From contig NZ_FQWO01000003.1 of the NCBI RefSeq assembly GCF_900129705.1, forward strand, positions 124,001 to 188,000: a stretch of 64,000 bases of DNA, written 5' to 3'. Below the pieces are notes generated by a model that ran no database searches, was not told where the DNA came from, and was given only the letters and a program-made list of their open reading frames with translations. Made by a program: the position numbers and the translations under genes. The stretch comes from Flavobacterium granuli. Its GTDB lineage: Bacteria > Bacteroidota > Bacteroidia > Flavobacteriales > Flavobacteriaceae. Of the stretch, positions 8,530-17,589 are shown piece after piece (the stretch's first letter is position 1; every line of letters begins with the position of its first letter).

Positions 8530-9588
8530 TTAAGATTTCTCTTCTTTATTGAAATAAACTAAGTAGTAGTACATTTGTTTTTCTTCGTCCCAACCTTTTT
8601 CAACAAATTTTTCGGCACTTTCCGGGTTGATGAAATCCATTTTAATTTGGATATGAGTATCCAGATTAATGACATTTTTGATTGATTTTCGGGCATCAGA
8701 AACCGCTGCATTGGCAATAGGGAATGAAGTAACATCTTCAATGCTGTATTTTTCGCCTTTGTCTACTTTATAATTTTTAAATTCAGGAATCAAATCAGGG
8801 TTGTCCAAGACTTCATTCAAAAATTCAGTTTCTTCAAATTCATCATTTTTGGCAAAATAATTCACAGATCGGTTCATGAACATCACTTCTTCTTTCTTGT
8901 CTTCAGCAGGGAAAACAACATCTTTGGCAAAGTTTTGACAAAATTTAAGGTATTTTTTTGTGATAAAATTTTCATCCTCAAAAGCATCTACCGAAAGGAA
9001 ATGCTCTAACCAATATCTAGCATCATAACGGTTGCTGTCTACAGTTAGGATTTTATATCCTTCCTCTTTTTTATGATTAAAAATCAAACAACCTTTATCC
9101 AGTTTGTTTAAGTTTATTCCCTGTTGTAAAATCATTTCCAGATGGGTTCCTTTTTCTTCAAATTGCAAGAAATCAGCTTGTAATTCACTTTTAAAAATCC
9201 CAATAGCATCAACGACATTATTGTCAATATTTACATTAGTCAAATAAGCAACATAAACTTCTCCATTTTTAATGTGCGGATGATTGGATTGCTCAAATAG
9301 ATGTTTGGTAATTTTTTTGGAACATTCGTGTAAATTAGCCGGATTTTCAAAAATTTCACTGGCGAATTTAAACATATCATTGTAATCTAAATCGACTTCA
9401 TGCGCAAACTGAAAGTAGTTTTCCTCTTTTTCTCTAAAAGGTTTTAAGAAAAATTCTTTGATAAGAGGTACAATTTCATCTTGAAGATTGAAAGGTTGCT
9501 CTGATAAAAAAATAGCTTCATTACGGCTTTTATTTCCAACGCGATGGATGGAAAGCGTTTCGATGTGCGTGTTAAATAAGTTGATCAT
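8530..9588 (-). CDS. Nucleoid-associated protein, NdpA/YejK family
   Basis: A 352-residue protein matching the 37-kDa nucleoid-associated family: the N-terminal pattern IETLSIHRVGNKSRNE, LKPF near residue 50, and a middle GIFKSELQADFLQF region. Family members bind the nucleoid and are of uncertain function; some are bacterial YejK homologues, others accompany mobile elements. The C-terminal half, with YLVYFNKEEKS at the end, is typical of the Bacteroidota branch. It lies 88 nt downstream of the pRiA4b-family gene in the same direction, with a long hairpin (9609-9655) between them, and ends in a strong terminator. Confidence 0.85.
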   Translation of the reverse strand: MINLFNTHIETLSIHRVGNKSRNEAIFLSEQPFNLQDEIVPLIKEFFLKPFREKEENYFQFAHEVDLDYNDMFKFASEIFENPANLHECSKKITKHLFEQSNHPHIKNGEVYVAYLTNVNIDNNVVDAIGIFKSELQADFLQFEEKGTHLEMILQQGINLNKLDKGCLIFNHKKEEGYKILTVDSNRYDARYWLEHFLSVDAFEDENFITKKYLKFCQNFAKDVVFPAEDKKEEVMFMNRSVNYFAKNDEFEETEFLNEVLDNPDLIPEFKNYKVDKGEKYSIEDVTSFPIANAAVSDARKSIKNVINLDTHIQIKMDFINPESAEKFVEKGWDEEKQMYYYLVYFNKEEKS

Positions 9589-9608
9589 TTTTTATGTTTA
9601 TTAGATGA

Positions 9609-9655
9609 AAGAGCCAAGATGAAAGACGGTAGATAGGTCTTTGATCTTGGCTCTT
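9609..9655 (-). repeat. Long imperfect hairpin between two genes
   Basis: AAGAGCCAAGAT (9609-9620) pairs with its complement at 9644-9655, extended inside by AAAGAC/GTCTTT after one mismatched base. It fills most of the gap between the pRiA4b-family and YejK-like genes. No clean T-run follows on either strand, so it may be an attenuator, an RNA processing site or a copy of an intergenic repeat rather than a simple terminator. Confidence 0.6.
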
Positions 9656-9676
9656 GATTCTTAGTTTTCTACTATT

Positions 9677-10216
9677 CTAGTTCCAATTTTCCTCAAATCC
9701 ATAATCCTCAAAGCTATCATCTCCTTCAAACATATCGAGATCATCTTGATCTAAATCATCTTCAAATTCACTGGCGTAGTCATCAGCATTGTCTGCTTCA
9801 AAACTTTTCTCCATTGCCTCATCTGGCATTTCTCCATGTGAGAATAGTGTTTCGGGATAGATATTTCCAGCGGTTTGCTCTTCAATAGCGGCCAATTCAA
9901 CTAAAAAAGTCCACATATTGATGAAATCATAAACATATAGAATTTTAGTGTTTTCGTCATCAAGGATATCAGAGAGTTTATAATCACTCATTATTTTTTG
10001 TTCTCCAGGGACATCTCCAGTATCAAAAAGTGAAATTTCATCCTCCTGATTCCAAGTTTCATCACAAGTATAGAACGAAGCGACTTCCATGCCGTCAAAC
10101 CCAAAGGAATTGAAGATGGCATTGTGTAAATCCTCTAAAGTGTCTTCTGCAAGTATTGCAATATCTCTGAATATATCTTCCTCGGCATCTAGAATTACTC
10201 TGAATTTGTAAACCAT
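9677..10216 (-). CDS. Plasmid pRiA4b ORF-3 family protein
   Basis: A 179-residue acidic protein. The N-terminal fold (YKFRVILDAEEDIFRDIAI, then LEDLHNAIFNSFGFDG and SFYTCDETW) is characteristic of the pRiA4b ORF-3 family, often labelled an IS1096 passenger. In Bacteroidota it is usually a stand-alone chromosomal gene of unknown function, and no transposase or terminal repeats are seen here. The tail is a long stretch rich in Asp and Glu (about 130-175), suggesting a flexible or cation/nucleic-acid-mimic region. A TACCTTTG -7 box lies 24 nt upstream of the start. Confidence 0.8.
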   Translation of the reverse strand: MVYKFRVILDAEEDIFRDIAILAEDTLEDLHNAIFNSFGFDGMEVASFYTCDETWNQEDEISLFDTGDVPGEQKIMSDYKLSDILDDENTKILYVYDFINMWTFLVELAAIEEQTAGNIYPETLFSHGEMPDEAMEKSFEADNADDYASEFEDDLDQDDLDMFEGDDSFEDYGFEENWN

Positions 10217-10239
10217 AATCTTTGTTTTTATTGAATGGT

Positions 10240-10247
10240 CAAAGGTA
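10240..10247 (-). promoter_or_regulatory. -7 promoter element of the pRiA4b-family gene
   Basis: Minus-strand TACCTTTG, a perfect TAnnTTTG, with its last G 24 nt before the start codon. Immediately upstream are short AGATTTC repeats. Confidence 0.5.
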
Positions 10248-10431
10248 AAATTTAATTTTAGATTTCAGATTTCAGATTCTTGATTTGTTGATAAGATTTT
10301 TGCGTATACATTTGTCAAGATTGAATCAATTATTTATCAGGAAATTGATGAAAAAAAGGCAATAAAGTATAGCTGCTTGAATTTGATGCTTTAGGTTGCA
10401 ACTAAAGTTTACTAATGTTAATAAATTTAGA

Positions 10432-11031
10432 TTACTGGTTTTGAAGTGATTTGTGGATTCTTTTCCTGATTTTATGGTATTTTTTATGAGTTGGATAATA
10501 CCTGTTAGCTGTCATGTTATTAAAAATTAAAGCAACAATAAGTAAAATAAGAACGCCACTTAGAACAGGAGTAATGACATACCAATAACCAAGATTTTTA
10601 ATTTCGGATGATCCCGTTACTGCTATCAAAGCAGTGGCGCCTCCAGGTGGGTGTAGCGTTTTTGTCATTTGCATCATAACTATAGAAAGCGATACAGCCA
10701 GTGGAGCAGTAATCCAAATAATGTCAGGGGCAAGTTGTTGTACCGTGACTCCAATTATTGCCGAAACCAAATGTCCGCCCACAAGATTTCGGGGTTGTGC
10801 CAATGGACTTTGAATCACACCGTAAACTAGCACACTTGAGGCACCAAAAGACCCTATTAAATAGACGATATCTGAATGTGGTAAAGTTTGGGATTGTAAA
10901 TAAGTAATGATTCCGATGCCAATAAAAGAGCCTAAAAAAGCCCAAAAATGTTCTTTGTAATCAACCAAAGTTTCTTTGTAAAGAATGTATTTGGTTTTGC
11001 GGTAGCTTCGTTTAATTTTTTGAATGGCCAT
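10432..11031 (-). CDS. HPP family integral membrane protein
   Basis: A 199-residue membrane protein with about four hydrophobic segments and the family signature LHPPGGATALIAV. HPP proteins are four-helix membrane proteins; some cyanobacterial and chloroplast members are linked to nitrite transport, but most are uncharacterised. The N-terminus is strongly basic (IKRSYRKTK), as is the C-terminus, placing both probably in the cytoplasm. The ClC gene ends 5 nt upstream in the same direction, so the two are very probably co-transcribed, which suggests a shared role in anion movement. That role is inference. Confidence 0.88.
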   Translation of the reverse strand: MAIQKIKRSYRKTKYILYKETLVDYKEHFWAFLGSFIGIGIITYLQSQTLPHSDIVYLIGSFGASSVLVYGVIQSPLAQPRNLVGGHLVSAIIGVTVQQLAPDIIWITAPLAVSLSIVMMQMTKTLHPPGGATALIAVTGSSEIKNLGYWYVITPVLSGVLILLIVALIFNNMTANRYYPTHKKYHKIRKRIHKSLQNQ

Positions 11032-11036
11032 GAATG

Positions 11037-12317
11037 CTATTTTGTTAAACTTGGAGTATAGGTATAAACGTTATAAGGATAAATTATCTTGGCAGTATAT
11101 TTTGAGATGAGGCAAACCATTAAAATAGGTAGAAATAAGGTGTAATCATTTGTTAGGCCACAAACTAAGAAAATTGCGGTAAAAGGCGCATGGATACTGG
11201 CACTGAGAACGGCAGCCATTCCTATGACCATAAAATTTAGTGGAATCACATTGACATTAAAAAAAGTATTTAAAGTCGATGCAACTAGTAATCCTAAAAA
11301 AGCACCAATAAAAAGGCTTGGTGCAAAAACACCGCCATCTCCGCCAGAAGCCAAAGTGGCTGAAGTTACGATGGGTTTTAAAACTATAATTCCGACATAA
11401 GTAAGGGCTAATGACAGTGTCAGCGGTATTTCATTCGTAGGATTGAAAAGAGTTTTTAGGGCATGATAGCCTTCTCCATAAAGTTGTGGAAACAGCAATA
11501 AAGAAACAGTCAGAATGACTGAGCCAATAATTATTTTGTAATAATGGGTTTCAATTTTTGAAAATTGTGATTTAAAAAACAAAACACAACGCGTAAGATA
11601 AACCGAATTTAGCCCTGCCAAAATTCCTAAAAGGATAAAATAAGGAATGGCTTTTAGATGCCAAGTCGTAATGGTTAATGCAAACAAAGGTTTTTCATCC
11701 AAGAGAGAAATAAGGCCAAATGCGACTGTGACAGCAATCAAATTACTGATTAAAAAAGCTCGGGTTACTTTTCTGGAAATAACTTCCAATGCAAAAAATA
11801 TCCCAGCCACAGGGCTGCTGAATAAAGCAGTAATTCCCGCTGCAATACCAGCGCAGATCAATTCGGTTTTGTATTGTTTAAAAACGTTTTGCTTTCTTTG
11901 GGCAACAGAGCCAATCGTTGCCGAAGCAACTACCGTTGAAACCTCAATCCCTGTTGATCCTCCAAAAATAACGGTCAATAATCCGTTGATAAAATGCGAT
12001 GGTATCTTATAGTTGGGCAGGTTTTTGGATTTGGAATTGGTGCTTTCAAAAATTTCTTTGATGCCTTTATTTTCTTTTTTTCTAAAAAGATATTCCCGAA
12101 GAAAATAAATGACCGAAAGTCCAAAAATTGGAAAAATGACAAAGAATAGTGGATTTACAGTTGCTTTATGAAAAAATATTTCCTCGTAATATTCGGTTAT
12201 TTTTTTTAAAGCAACTCCTAAAAAAGCAGACAAGAAACCAATTAGAACAGAAACAATGACTAGTTTTTGAAATTTTATAAACTGGTAATTTTTTTTAATG
12301 CGGCTGGTATTGTTCAT
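11037..12317 (-). CDS. ClC-family chloride channel/transporter
   Basis: A 426-residue protein with about ten hydrophobic segments. GGDGGVFAPSLFIGAFLG is the GxFxP signature of ClC proteins. The segment GIEVSTV aligns with the GREGP loop, so the gating glutamate is present although the surrounding motif is divergent. The first motif (GSGIP in classic members) is replaced by NKGIKEIF. Retention of the glutamate favours H+/Cl- exchange over a pure channel. No CBS domains follow. It is the first gene of a two-gene unit with the HPP gene. Ion selectivity cannot be read with confidence because the selectivity loop is unusual. Confidence 0.9.
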   Translation of the reverse strand: MNNTSRIKKNYQFIKFQKLVIVSVLIGFLSAFLGVALKKITEYYEEIFFHKATVNPLFFVIFPIFGLSVIYFLREYLFRKKENKGIKEIFESTNSKSKNLPNYKIPSHFINGLLTVIFGGSTGIEVSTVVASATIGSVAQRKQNVFKQYKTELICAGIAAGITALFSSPVAGIFFALEVISRKVTRAFLISNLIAVTVAFGLISLLDEKPLFALTITTWHLKAIPYFILLGILAGLNSVYLTRCVLFFKSQFSKIETHYYKIIIGSVILTVSLLLFPQLYGEGYHALKTLFNPTNEIPLTLSLALTYVGIIVLKPIVTSATLASGGDGGVFAPSLFIGAFLGLLVASTLNTFFNVNVIPLNFMVIGMAAVLSASIHAPFTAIFLVCGLTNDYTLFLPILMVCLISKYTAKIIYPYNVYTYTPSLTK

Positions 12318-12504
12318 TTAAAAAGTATTTTAGGATGTATTTATTTTCAAATAAAAACAAGAATTGCTTATTCAAAATACATGTGTTTTTTAGAGCATCA
12401 CAAATTTAAAGAAAGAAAGTCGGATTGAGATTTAAAATAGCGTTATAATCTGGTGTTTTTGAAAAACCTTTGTGAATTCTGTTTTTCCAATAAAAAAAAA
12501 GGAT

Positions 12505-12894
12505 CTATTTTTCGTAAAATTCTATAGGAAGTTCATCCGGATCAGCAATAAAAGTAAAGCGTTTATGAGTCGTTTCATCTATTCGGATAGGCTCTGATTT
12601 GATGGTTTTGGAAGTTAAATAATTTATTGTTTGATCTAAATTATCGACTTCAAAAGCCAAATGGCGTAATCCTGTAGCTTCCGGTCTGGATGTCCTTGTT
12701 GGTGGATTTGGAAACGAAAAAAGTTCAATCGCGTACGCACCATTTAAAGCCAAATCCAGTTTGTAAGATTTTCTTTCCTCGCGATAGATTTCCCGGATAA
12801 TGGTCAATCCTAAAACATCAGTATAAAAAGTTTTCGATTTTTGATAATCGGAACAAATAATGGCAATATGGTGTACTTTGTTTATAGAAATCAT
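12505..12894 (-). CDS. VOC family (glyoxalase-like) metalloprotein, YaeR-type
   Basis: A 129-residue single-domain VOC protein. The expected four metal ligands are visible: His in VHHIAI, Glu in AIELFSF, His in LRHLAF and Glu in IEFYE. The sequence around FYTDVLGLTIIREIYREER is close to the YaeR/SMU1112c group, whose substrate is not established. It starts 2 nt after the stop of the 86-residue gene, so it belongs to the same transcript, which appears to run acetyltransferase, 86-residue protein, VOC protein. Confidence 0.85.
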   Translation of the reverse strand: MISINKVHHIAIICSDYQKSKTFYTDVLGLTIIREIYREERKSYKLDLALNGAYAIELFSFPNPPTRTSRPEATGLRHLAFEVDNLDQTINYLTSKTIKSEPIRIDETTHKRFTFIADPDELPIEFYEK

Positions 12895-12896
12895 GG

Positions 12897-13157
12897 TTAT
12901 TTTAAATAAGTCATTTCAGGTAGATTTGCGTTTGGGTCTTGTGCTAAAGCATCGGAATGAAGTTGATTTATTAACTTTTTGGTTTCGTCGATATCATGAA
13001 TTCTAAAAAGAAATTGAACTTCATTTTGATCATCGGCATTTTGCCAAATGTTTTCTAAATACATTCCTTGCGAAGCATGAAACAATTTGTCCTTTTCTAA
13101 AATCTCTTTGATGGTTTCCAATGGAACATTATAGAGTTTTGCTAATAGGTGTGGCAT
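12897..13157 (-). CDS. Conserved hypothetical 86-residue protein
   Basis: A short soluble protein, beta-alpha-beta in pattern (HLLAKLYNVPLETIKEILE, then EVQFLFRIHDIDETKKLI), reminiscent of a ferredoxin-like dimeric fold. I do not recognise the family. It is tightly packed between the acetyltransferase (3 nt gap) and VOC genes (2 nt gap), so it is very probably translated and functionally linked to them, but its role is unknown. Confidence 0.65.
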   Translation of the reverse strand: MPHLLAKLYNVPLETIKEILEKDKLFHASQGMYLENIWQNADDQNEVQFLFRIHDIDETKKLINQLHSDALAQDPNANLPEMTYLK

Positions 13158-13160
13158 AAT

Positions 13161-13718
13161 TTATTGGTTTAATTTCCGAATCACTTTTGCAGGATTTCCC
13201 ACAGCCAAAGAATTGGCAGGAATGTCTTTTGTAACAACAGAACCTGCGCCTATAACACAGCCTTTGCCTATGCTAACTCCGGGACAAATGACTGAATTGC
13301 CACCAATCCAGCAATCGTCGCCAATGGCTATGGGTAAAGCATTTTCGAGTGTTTTTCTCAATTCGGCATCAAGAGGATGGGTTGCGGTATACAACTGAAC
13401 TCCCGGTGCAAAAAAGACATTGGAACCAATAGTTACTTTGGTACAGTCTAAAACGACACAGTTTACATTGAAATACACATTTTCGCCACAGTAGATGTTA
13501 TAACCGTAATCGCAAAAAAAGGGCGGTTCAATATAGAGGTTGGCTCCCGCATTAGGGATTAATTCCTTAATGATTTCTCTCGCTTTTTTAGTAATTCGAT
13601 ATTCGGTAACGTTCAGTCGGTGGAGTAGATTTTTTGATTTGCGTCTTTCTTTTACTAAAACAGGATCTCCAGCTAGATAATATTCTCCGGCAATCATTTT
13701 TTCTTTTTCGGTTTTCAT
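13161..13718 (-). CDS. Sugar O-acetyltransferase, maltose/galactoside acetyltransferase type
   Basis: A 185-residue protein with an N-terminal helix (EKMIAGEYYLAGDPVLVKER) typical of the Maa/LacA/NodL group, and a C-terminal left-handed beta-helix of hexapeptide repeats. TATHPLDAELR contains the catalytic His, and NSVICPGVSIGKGCVIGAGS forms the acetyl-CoA side. The frame is open to 13757, but the ATG at 13718 gives the standard N-terminus. It probably acetylates a sugar with acetyl-CoA; substrate specificity cannot be read. It heads a tight group with two small genes. Confidence 0.88.
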   Translation of the reverse strand: MKTEKEKMIAGEYYLAGDPVLVKERRKSKNLLHRLNVTEYRITKKAREIIKELIPNAGANLYIEPPFFCDYGYNIYCGENVYFNVNCVVLDCTKVTIGSNVFFAPGVQLYTATHPLDAELRKTLENALPIAIGDDCWIGGNSVICPGVSIGKGCVIGAGSVVTKDIPANSLAVGNPAKVIRKLNQ

Positions 13719-13776
13719 TATGATGTTTTTTAGATAAGACCAAGTTAGTATGTCCACTGATAGTTTTGCAGGTTTT

Positions 13777-14550
13777 TTATACTTTCAGAAAGCTTTTCCT
13801 GATTGTGATTAAAACAAAAATAAACAACGTATAAAAGATAAAAAACGGGACAATATATTCAATCAATCCCATAGGCAACATCAGGGCAATAATAAGCAAT
13901 TGAAAGCCGAGGCCGTAAACAGAGACAAAGGTCATAAACCAGTTAGGAAAGGTTTTAACCTTGTAAGCTTCTTTGTCCATGGTATGAATTATTATGTCAA
14001 AAATTCCATAAACAATAGTGTAAATAAAGAACAAAATATCTACTGATTTTTGACTTTCTCCCGGTAAAGCTTTTGGTGATTTGTTCTCGAATATTTTACT
14101 GGTTTTATCGCCTCCTTCTGATTTGTTTCTTAAGATTACATAGTAGTAGTTGTATAAAGTTCCTTGTAATTGTATGCAAAAAAAAGCCAGAAATGCTAGC
14201 CAAATTGTAGTTTGCGAAACGTAGCAAACGGTCATTAGAAAGAGAAAATTAAGAACAATATCGAACACGCTGTCGAGATACCTTCCGGTATACGATGGCG
14301 TTTTTTTAATTCTTGCCAGTTCACCGTCGGCAGCATCAATAATTGATTTTAAAATAATAAAAAAACCGGCCAAAATGTAATAGCCCTCCAGAATGCAGAA
14401 AATAGCAATAGCACCAGAAACCCCAAAAAGTAAGGTGACATGGATGGGAGTGATTTGAGTATTTTTTAATTGGTTGGCAAACAGTTTCGCCAATGGTCTG
14501 CCATAATCGGACAGATCCAAAAATTTATCCTGGGCAGCAAGTTTAGACAT
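13777..14550 (-). CDS. CDP-alcohol phosphatidyltransferase family membrane enzyme
   Basis: A 257-residue membrane protein with the complete family signature DG-x2-AR-x8-G-x3-D-x3-D (ADGELAR, then GRYLDSVFD). Such enzymes transfer a phosphoalcohol from a CDP-alcohol to a second alcohol with release of CMP. About six hydrophobic segments follow. Length and the DLSDYGRPLAKLFA start fit the uncharacterised Bacteroidota group rather than PgsA or PssA. The acceptor is unknown; an inositol, glycerol or lipid product would all be possible. Gene spacing to neighbours (58 nt upstream) does not show clear coupling. Confidence 0.85.
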   Translation of the reverse strand: MSKLAAQDKFLDLSDYGRPLAKLFANQLKNTQITPIHVTLLFGVSGAIAIFCILEGYYILAGFFIILKSIIDAADGELARIKKTPSYTGRYLDSVFDIVLNFLFLMTVCYVSQTTIWLAFLAFFCIQLQGTLYNYYYVILRNKSEGGDKTSKIFENKSPKALPGESQKSVDILFFIYTIVYGIFDIIIHTMDKEAYKVKTFPNWFMTFVSVYGLGFQLLIIALMLPMGLIEYIVPFFIFYTLFIFVLITIRKSFLKV

Positions 14551-14610
14551 TTAATATTTTAAACAAAGAAATGCGACAATATAGTCAGGGTATTTAAGTA
14601 TGTTTTATCA

Positions 14611-15633
14611 TTATTTGGATAATCGATGTAGGGTGAACGTCATCGCTGTCAGTAAAAAGAACGCCATTATTTGGTGCGCTAAACCTAACCATAACGGTAC
14701 GTGGTAAAGCAAGGTGAAAACACCCAATGCAAATTGCAAAAACACAACGACTACCAAAGTGTTGATTCCTTTTTTCTGTGGCTGTGAAAGCGTATATTTT
14801 TTACTTTTGAAATATAAGGCAAGGATTAATCCTACTACGACATAGGCCATGGTTCTGTGAACAAACTGAACTCCACTTTTTCCTTCAACAAGATTTAAGA
14901 AAAGTGTTTTTTGTTCTATAAAAACGCTATCGTGAATCAGTTGGCCATCACTCATTAAAGGCCAGTGATTGTGTATCAAACCAGCATTTAAACCCGCAAC
15001 AAATCCTCCGTAGATAATTTGCAACAGCAGAAAAACAAAAGCTATACGAGCCAGTTTTCTTAAAGAAAAATGAATTTGGGTTTTGTTTGGATAAATCAAG
15101 TCCAAGGCAACCCAAAGAGTGTAAGCAAAGGTGATAAAAGCAAAAGTTAAATGCAGAGAAAGTCTGAAATGGCTTACGTCTGGGTTGTCGATTAAACCGC
15201 TTTTTACCATAAACCAACCTAAAAATCCTTGGAAACCTCCCATGAATAATAGGACAATACATTTTCTTATCGTTTCGCTTGAAAGTCTTTTTTTAATCAA
15301 AAAATAAACAAACGGAATGATAAAAACTAAGCCAATTATTCTTCCTATAAAACGGTGAAACCATTCCCAGAAATAAATGAATTTATAGTCGGAAAGGGTG
15401 AAATCATTATGAATGTTGATTTTTTGGTATTCGGGAAATTGTTTGTAACGCTCAAAAGTTTCCTCCCATTTTGCTTCGGTAAGCGGCGGGAAAGTATCGG
15501 TTACCAAATGCCAATCTGTCATGGATAGTCCTGAATTAGTCAATCGGGTGATTCCGCCTACGACAACCATTACAAATAAAAGTACACAACCTGATAATAA
15601 CCAAAAGACAACTGATTTATTTTCCTTTTTCAT
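14611..15633 (-). CDS. ctaA: Heme A synthase (CtaA/COX15)
   Basis: A 340-residue protein with eight hydrophobic segments that oxidises haem O to haem A for cytochrome oxidase assembly. Conserved features are GGITRLTNSGLSM near the start, EWFHRFIGRIIG, and later QFVHRTMAY and LAHQIMAF with the haem-ligating histidines. It lacks a Cys pair in the first extracellular loop, as in the proteobacterial/mitochondrial COX15 type. I use the ATG at 15633; the frame extends to 15672 but the extra residues precede a TATCTTTA promoter-like box. It fits functionally with an aerobic aa3 oxidase encoded elsewhere. Confidence 0.92.
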   Translation of the reverse strand: MKKENKSVVFWLLSGCVLLFVMVVVGGITRLTNSGLSMTDWHLVTDTFPPLTEAKWEETFERYKQFPEYQKINIHNDFTLSDYKFIYFWEWFHRFIGRIIGLVFIIPFVYFLIKKRLSSETIRKCIVLLFMGGFQGFLGWFMVKSGLIDNPDVSHFRLSLHLTFAFITFAYTLWVALDLIYPNKTQIHFSLRKLARIAFVFLLLQIIYGGFVAGLNAGLIHNHWPLMSDGQLIHDSVFIEQKTLFLNLVEGKSGVQFVHRTMAYVVVGLILALYFKSKKYTLSQPQKKGINTLVVVVFLQFALGVFTLLYHVPLWLGLAHQIMAFFLLTAMTFTLHRLSK

Positions 15634-15684
15634 TGTTTGAAAGTAATTTTGTAAAGATATTTTAAAAAACAATTATTTCTTAAT

Positions 15685-17106
15685 TCAACAAGCGTTAATT
15701 TTTAGTCCTAATTTTTTAGCTTTTTTTAGCATAAAATCATAGGCTGCTTGATAGTCGTTTGGGATTTCGCCTTCAAGAATTGCCTCTTTTATCGCTTCTT
15801 TAAGAATTCCGATTTCTCGGGATGGTTTCAAATTAAAAATTTCCATGATTTCTTCTCCTGAAATGGGCGGTTGAAATTGACGTACATGGTCGCGTTCTTC
15901 CACTTCCACAATTTTTTTTCGAACAATTTCAAAATTATTATGGTATTTTTTGAACTTACTTGGGTTTTTAGTAGTGATGTCAGCCTCGCATAAGGTCATT
16001 AAATTCTCTACATCTTCACCTGCATCAAAAACTAAACGACGTACGGCTGAATCAGTCACTGTATCTTGCGATAAAACAATAGGACGAGAACTCATCATTA
16101 CCATTTTTTGAACAAATTTCATCTTTTGGTTCAATGGCATATGCAATCTTTCGAAGATTTTTTTGACCATTTTTCCGCCTAAAAATTCATGTCCATGAAA
16201 GGTCCAACCTTGTTTTTTGTTGAAACGTTTGGTAGGGGCTTTCCCAATGTCATGCAATAAAGCGGCCCAACGTAACCATACATCGTCCGTATTTGGGCAA
16301 ATATTGTCAACGACTTCCAATGTATGATAGAAATTGTTTTTATGGGTATGTCCTTCAATTTCTTCGACCTGATTCAAAGCAGTTAATTCAGGAAGAATAA
16401 TTTCTAAAAGGCCTGTTTTGAATAATAGTAAAAACCCAACGGATGGTTTATCAGTTGAAAGGATCTTGTTCAATTCATCAACAATGCGTTCACCGGAAAT
16501 GATTTTAATTCGCTCCGCATTCTTCTGAATGGATTCCAACGATTTTTCTTCGATAGCAAACCCCAATTGATTGGCAAAGCGAATGCCTCGCAACATGCGT
16601 AAAGGGTCGTCAGAATAGGTGATATCGGGATCAAGTGGTGTTCTTAAAGTTTTGTTTTCAATGTCTTCTAATCCGTTAAATGGATCTAAGAGTTCCCCGA
16701 AGTTTGTGGTATTCAAAGATAAAGCCAGCGCATTAATGGTAAAGTCACGACGATTTTGATCGTCTTCGAGGCTCCCATTTTCAACGATAGGATTTCTGCT
16801 GTCTTGGGTGTAAGACTCTTTTCGAGCGCCCACAAATTCGATTTCGGTATCCTCAAAACGGAGCATTGCCGTGCCGTAGTTTTTAAAAACCTGGACTTTT
16901 GGTTTTTTTGGAAGTAAGTCCGAAACTTTTAGAGCCAGTTCGATTCCGCTGCCAACGGCTACGATGTCGATGTCTTTTTTAAAGTCCCTTTTTAAAATCA
17001 AATCTCTCACAAAACCACCAATGACATAGCTGTCGATGTTGAGTTCTTGTGAAGCTTGAGAAATGACTTCGAATATTTTATTGTTTAATGCTGATTTGTA
17101 ATTCAT
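15685..17106 (-). CDS. cca: CCA tRNA nucleotidyltransferase with HD domain
   Basis: A 473-residue class II nucleotidyltransferase that adds or repairs the 3' CCA of t[12 protein letters not shown] and KDIDIVAVG (catalytic DxD), then [11 protein letters not shown], and the downstream [11 protein letters not shown] and neck motifs are all present. Residues about 250-370 carry an HD domain ([14 protein letters not shown] and [10 protein letters not shown]), as in E. coli-type enzymes with phosphatase/phosphodiesterase activity. The ATG at 17106 is preferred over the upstream in-frame GTG at 17118, which lies within a repeat. No Cys or signal features are unusual. Confidence 0.93.
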   Translation of the reverse strand: MNYKSALNNKIFEVISQASQELNIDSYVIGGFVRDLILKRDFKKDIDIVAVGSGIELALKVSDLLPKKPKVQVFKNYGTAMLRFEDTEIEFVGARKESYTQDSRNPIVENGSLEDDQNRRDFTINALALSLNTTNFGELLDPFNGLEDIENKTLRTPLDPDITYSDDPLRMLRGIRFANQLGFAIEEKSLESIQKNAERIKIISGERIVDELNKILSTDKPSVGFLLLFKTGLLEIILPELTALNQVEEIEGHTHKNNFYHTLEVVDNICPNTDDVWLRWAALLHDIGKAPTKRFNKKQGWTFHGHEFLGGKMVKKIFERLHMPLNQKMKFVQKMVMMSSRPIVLSQDTVTDSAVRRLVFDAGEDVENLMTLCEADITTKNPSKFKKYHNNFEIVRKKIVEVEERDHVRQFQPPISGEEIMEIFNLKPSREIGILKEAIKEAILEGEIPNDYQAAYDFMLKKAKKLGLKINAC

Positions 17107-17113
17107 GTTTTTT

Positions 17114-17134
17114 GCCACTGATTCGCAGATTTTT
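17114..17134. repeat. Inverted repeat, left copy, flanking the GxxExxY gene
   Basis: GCCACTGATTCGCAGATTTTT. Its inverse copy is at 17590-17610 with 19 of 21 positions matching. The pair encloses only the GxxExxY gene. Confidence 0.7.
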
Positions 17135-17180
17135 TTTGATATTTTAAAAAAATAAATTCACAGATAATAAAAATCAGTTA

Positions 17181-17558
17181 TTATGAATTTATAATTCTTT
17201 TATGATCAAGAGAGTTTTTATTAAAATTGACCCAAAGGGCTAATTTATTGTCGGAAACTTTTAGATAATTTATACATTGTGCAATATGACTATCATCGAA
17301 AGAATTACAAGATTTTATTTCAAGAATTATTTTATCAAAAACCACAAAGTCTGCATAGAATTTATGTTTTAAAATAACACCTTTGTAATTTACTGCATAT
17401 TTTTTTTCTCTTTCAAATGGAATTTTAGAATTATTAAATTCAAATTCCAATGCATCTTTATAAACTATTTCAGAAAACCCTTTTCCGAGATTTTTATGAA
17501 AATCAAATAAAATTCCGATTATCTGATACGTTTCTTCTTCATATAAGTATTGAGACAT
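17181..17558 (-). CDS. GxxExxY protein, PD-(D/E)XK nuclease-like
   Basis: A 125-residue protein with the name-giving motif GKGFSEIVYKDAL and, further on, FYADFVVFDKIILEIKS, which supplies the Asp...Glu-x-Lys of the PD-(D/E)XK nuclease fold (PDDEXK_3). These short proteins are frequent in Bacteroidota and cyanobacteria and their biological role is not known; a nucleic-acid role is inferred from the fold. The gene sits between cca and tsaC and is enclosed by a 21-bp inverted repeat, consistent with arrival as a small cassette. Base composition is lower in GC than cca and tsaC. Confidence 0.88.
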   Translation of the reverse strand: MSQYLYEEETYQIIGILFDFHKNLGKGFSEIVYKDALEFEFNNSKIPFEREKKYAVNYKGVILKHKFYADFVVFDKIILEIKSCNSFDDSHIAQCINYLKVSDNKLALWVNFNKNSLDHKRIINS

Positions 17559-17589
17559 AATTTTTTTAAAATCGTATTTAATTTTTGAT

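Noticed and set aside
9677-10216. IS1096-passenger label as evidence of an insertion sequence
   Set aside because: No transposase, terminal inverted repeats or target duplications surround the gene; the family is common as a stand-alone chromosomal gene.
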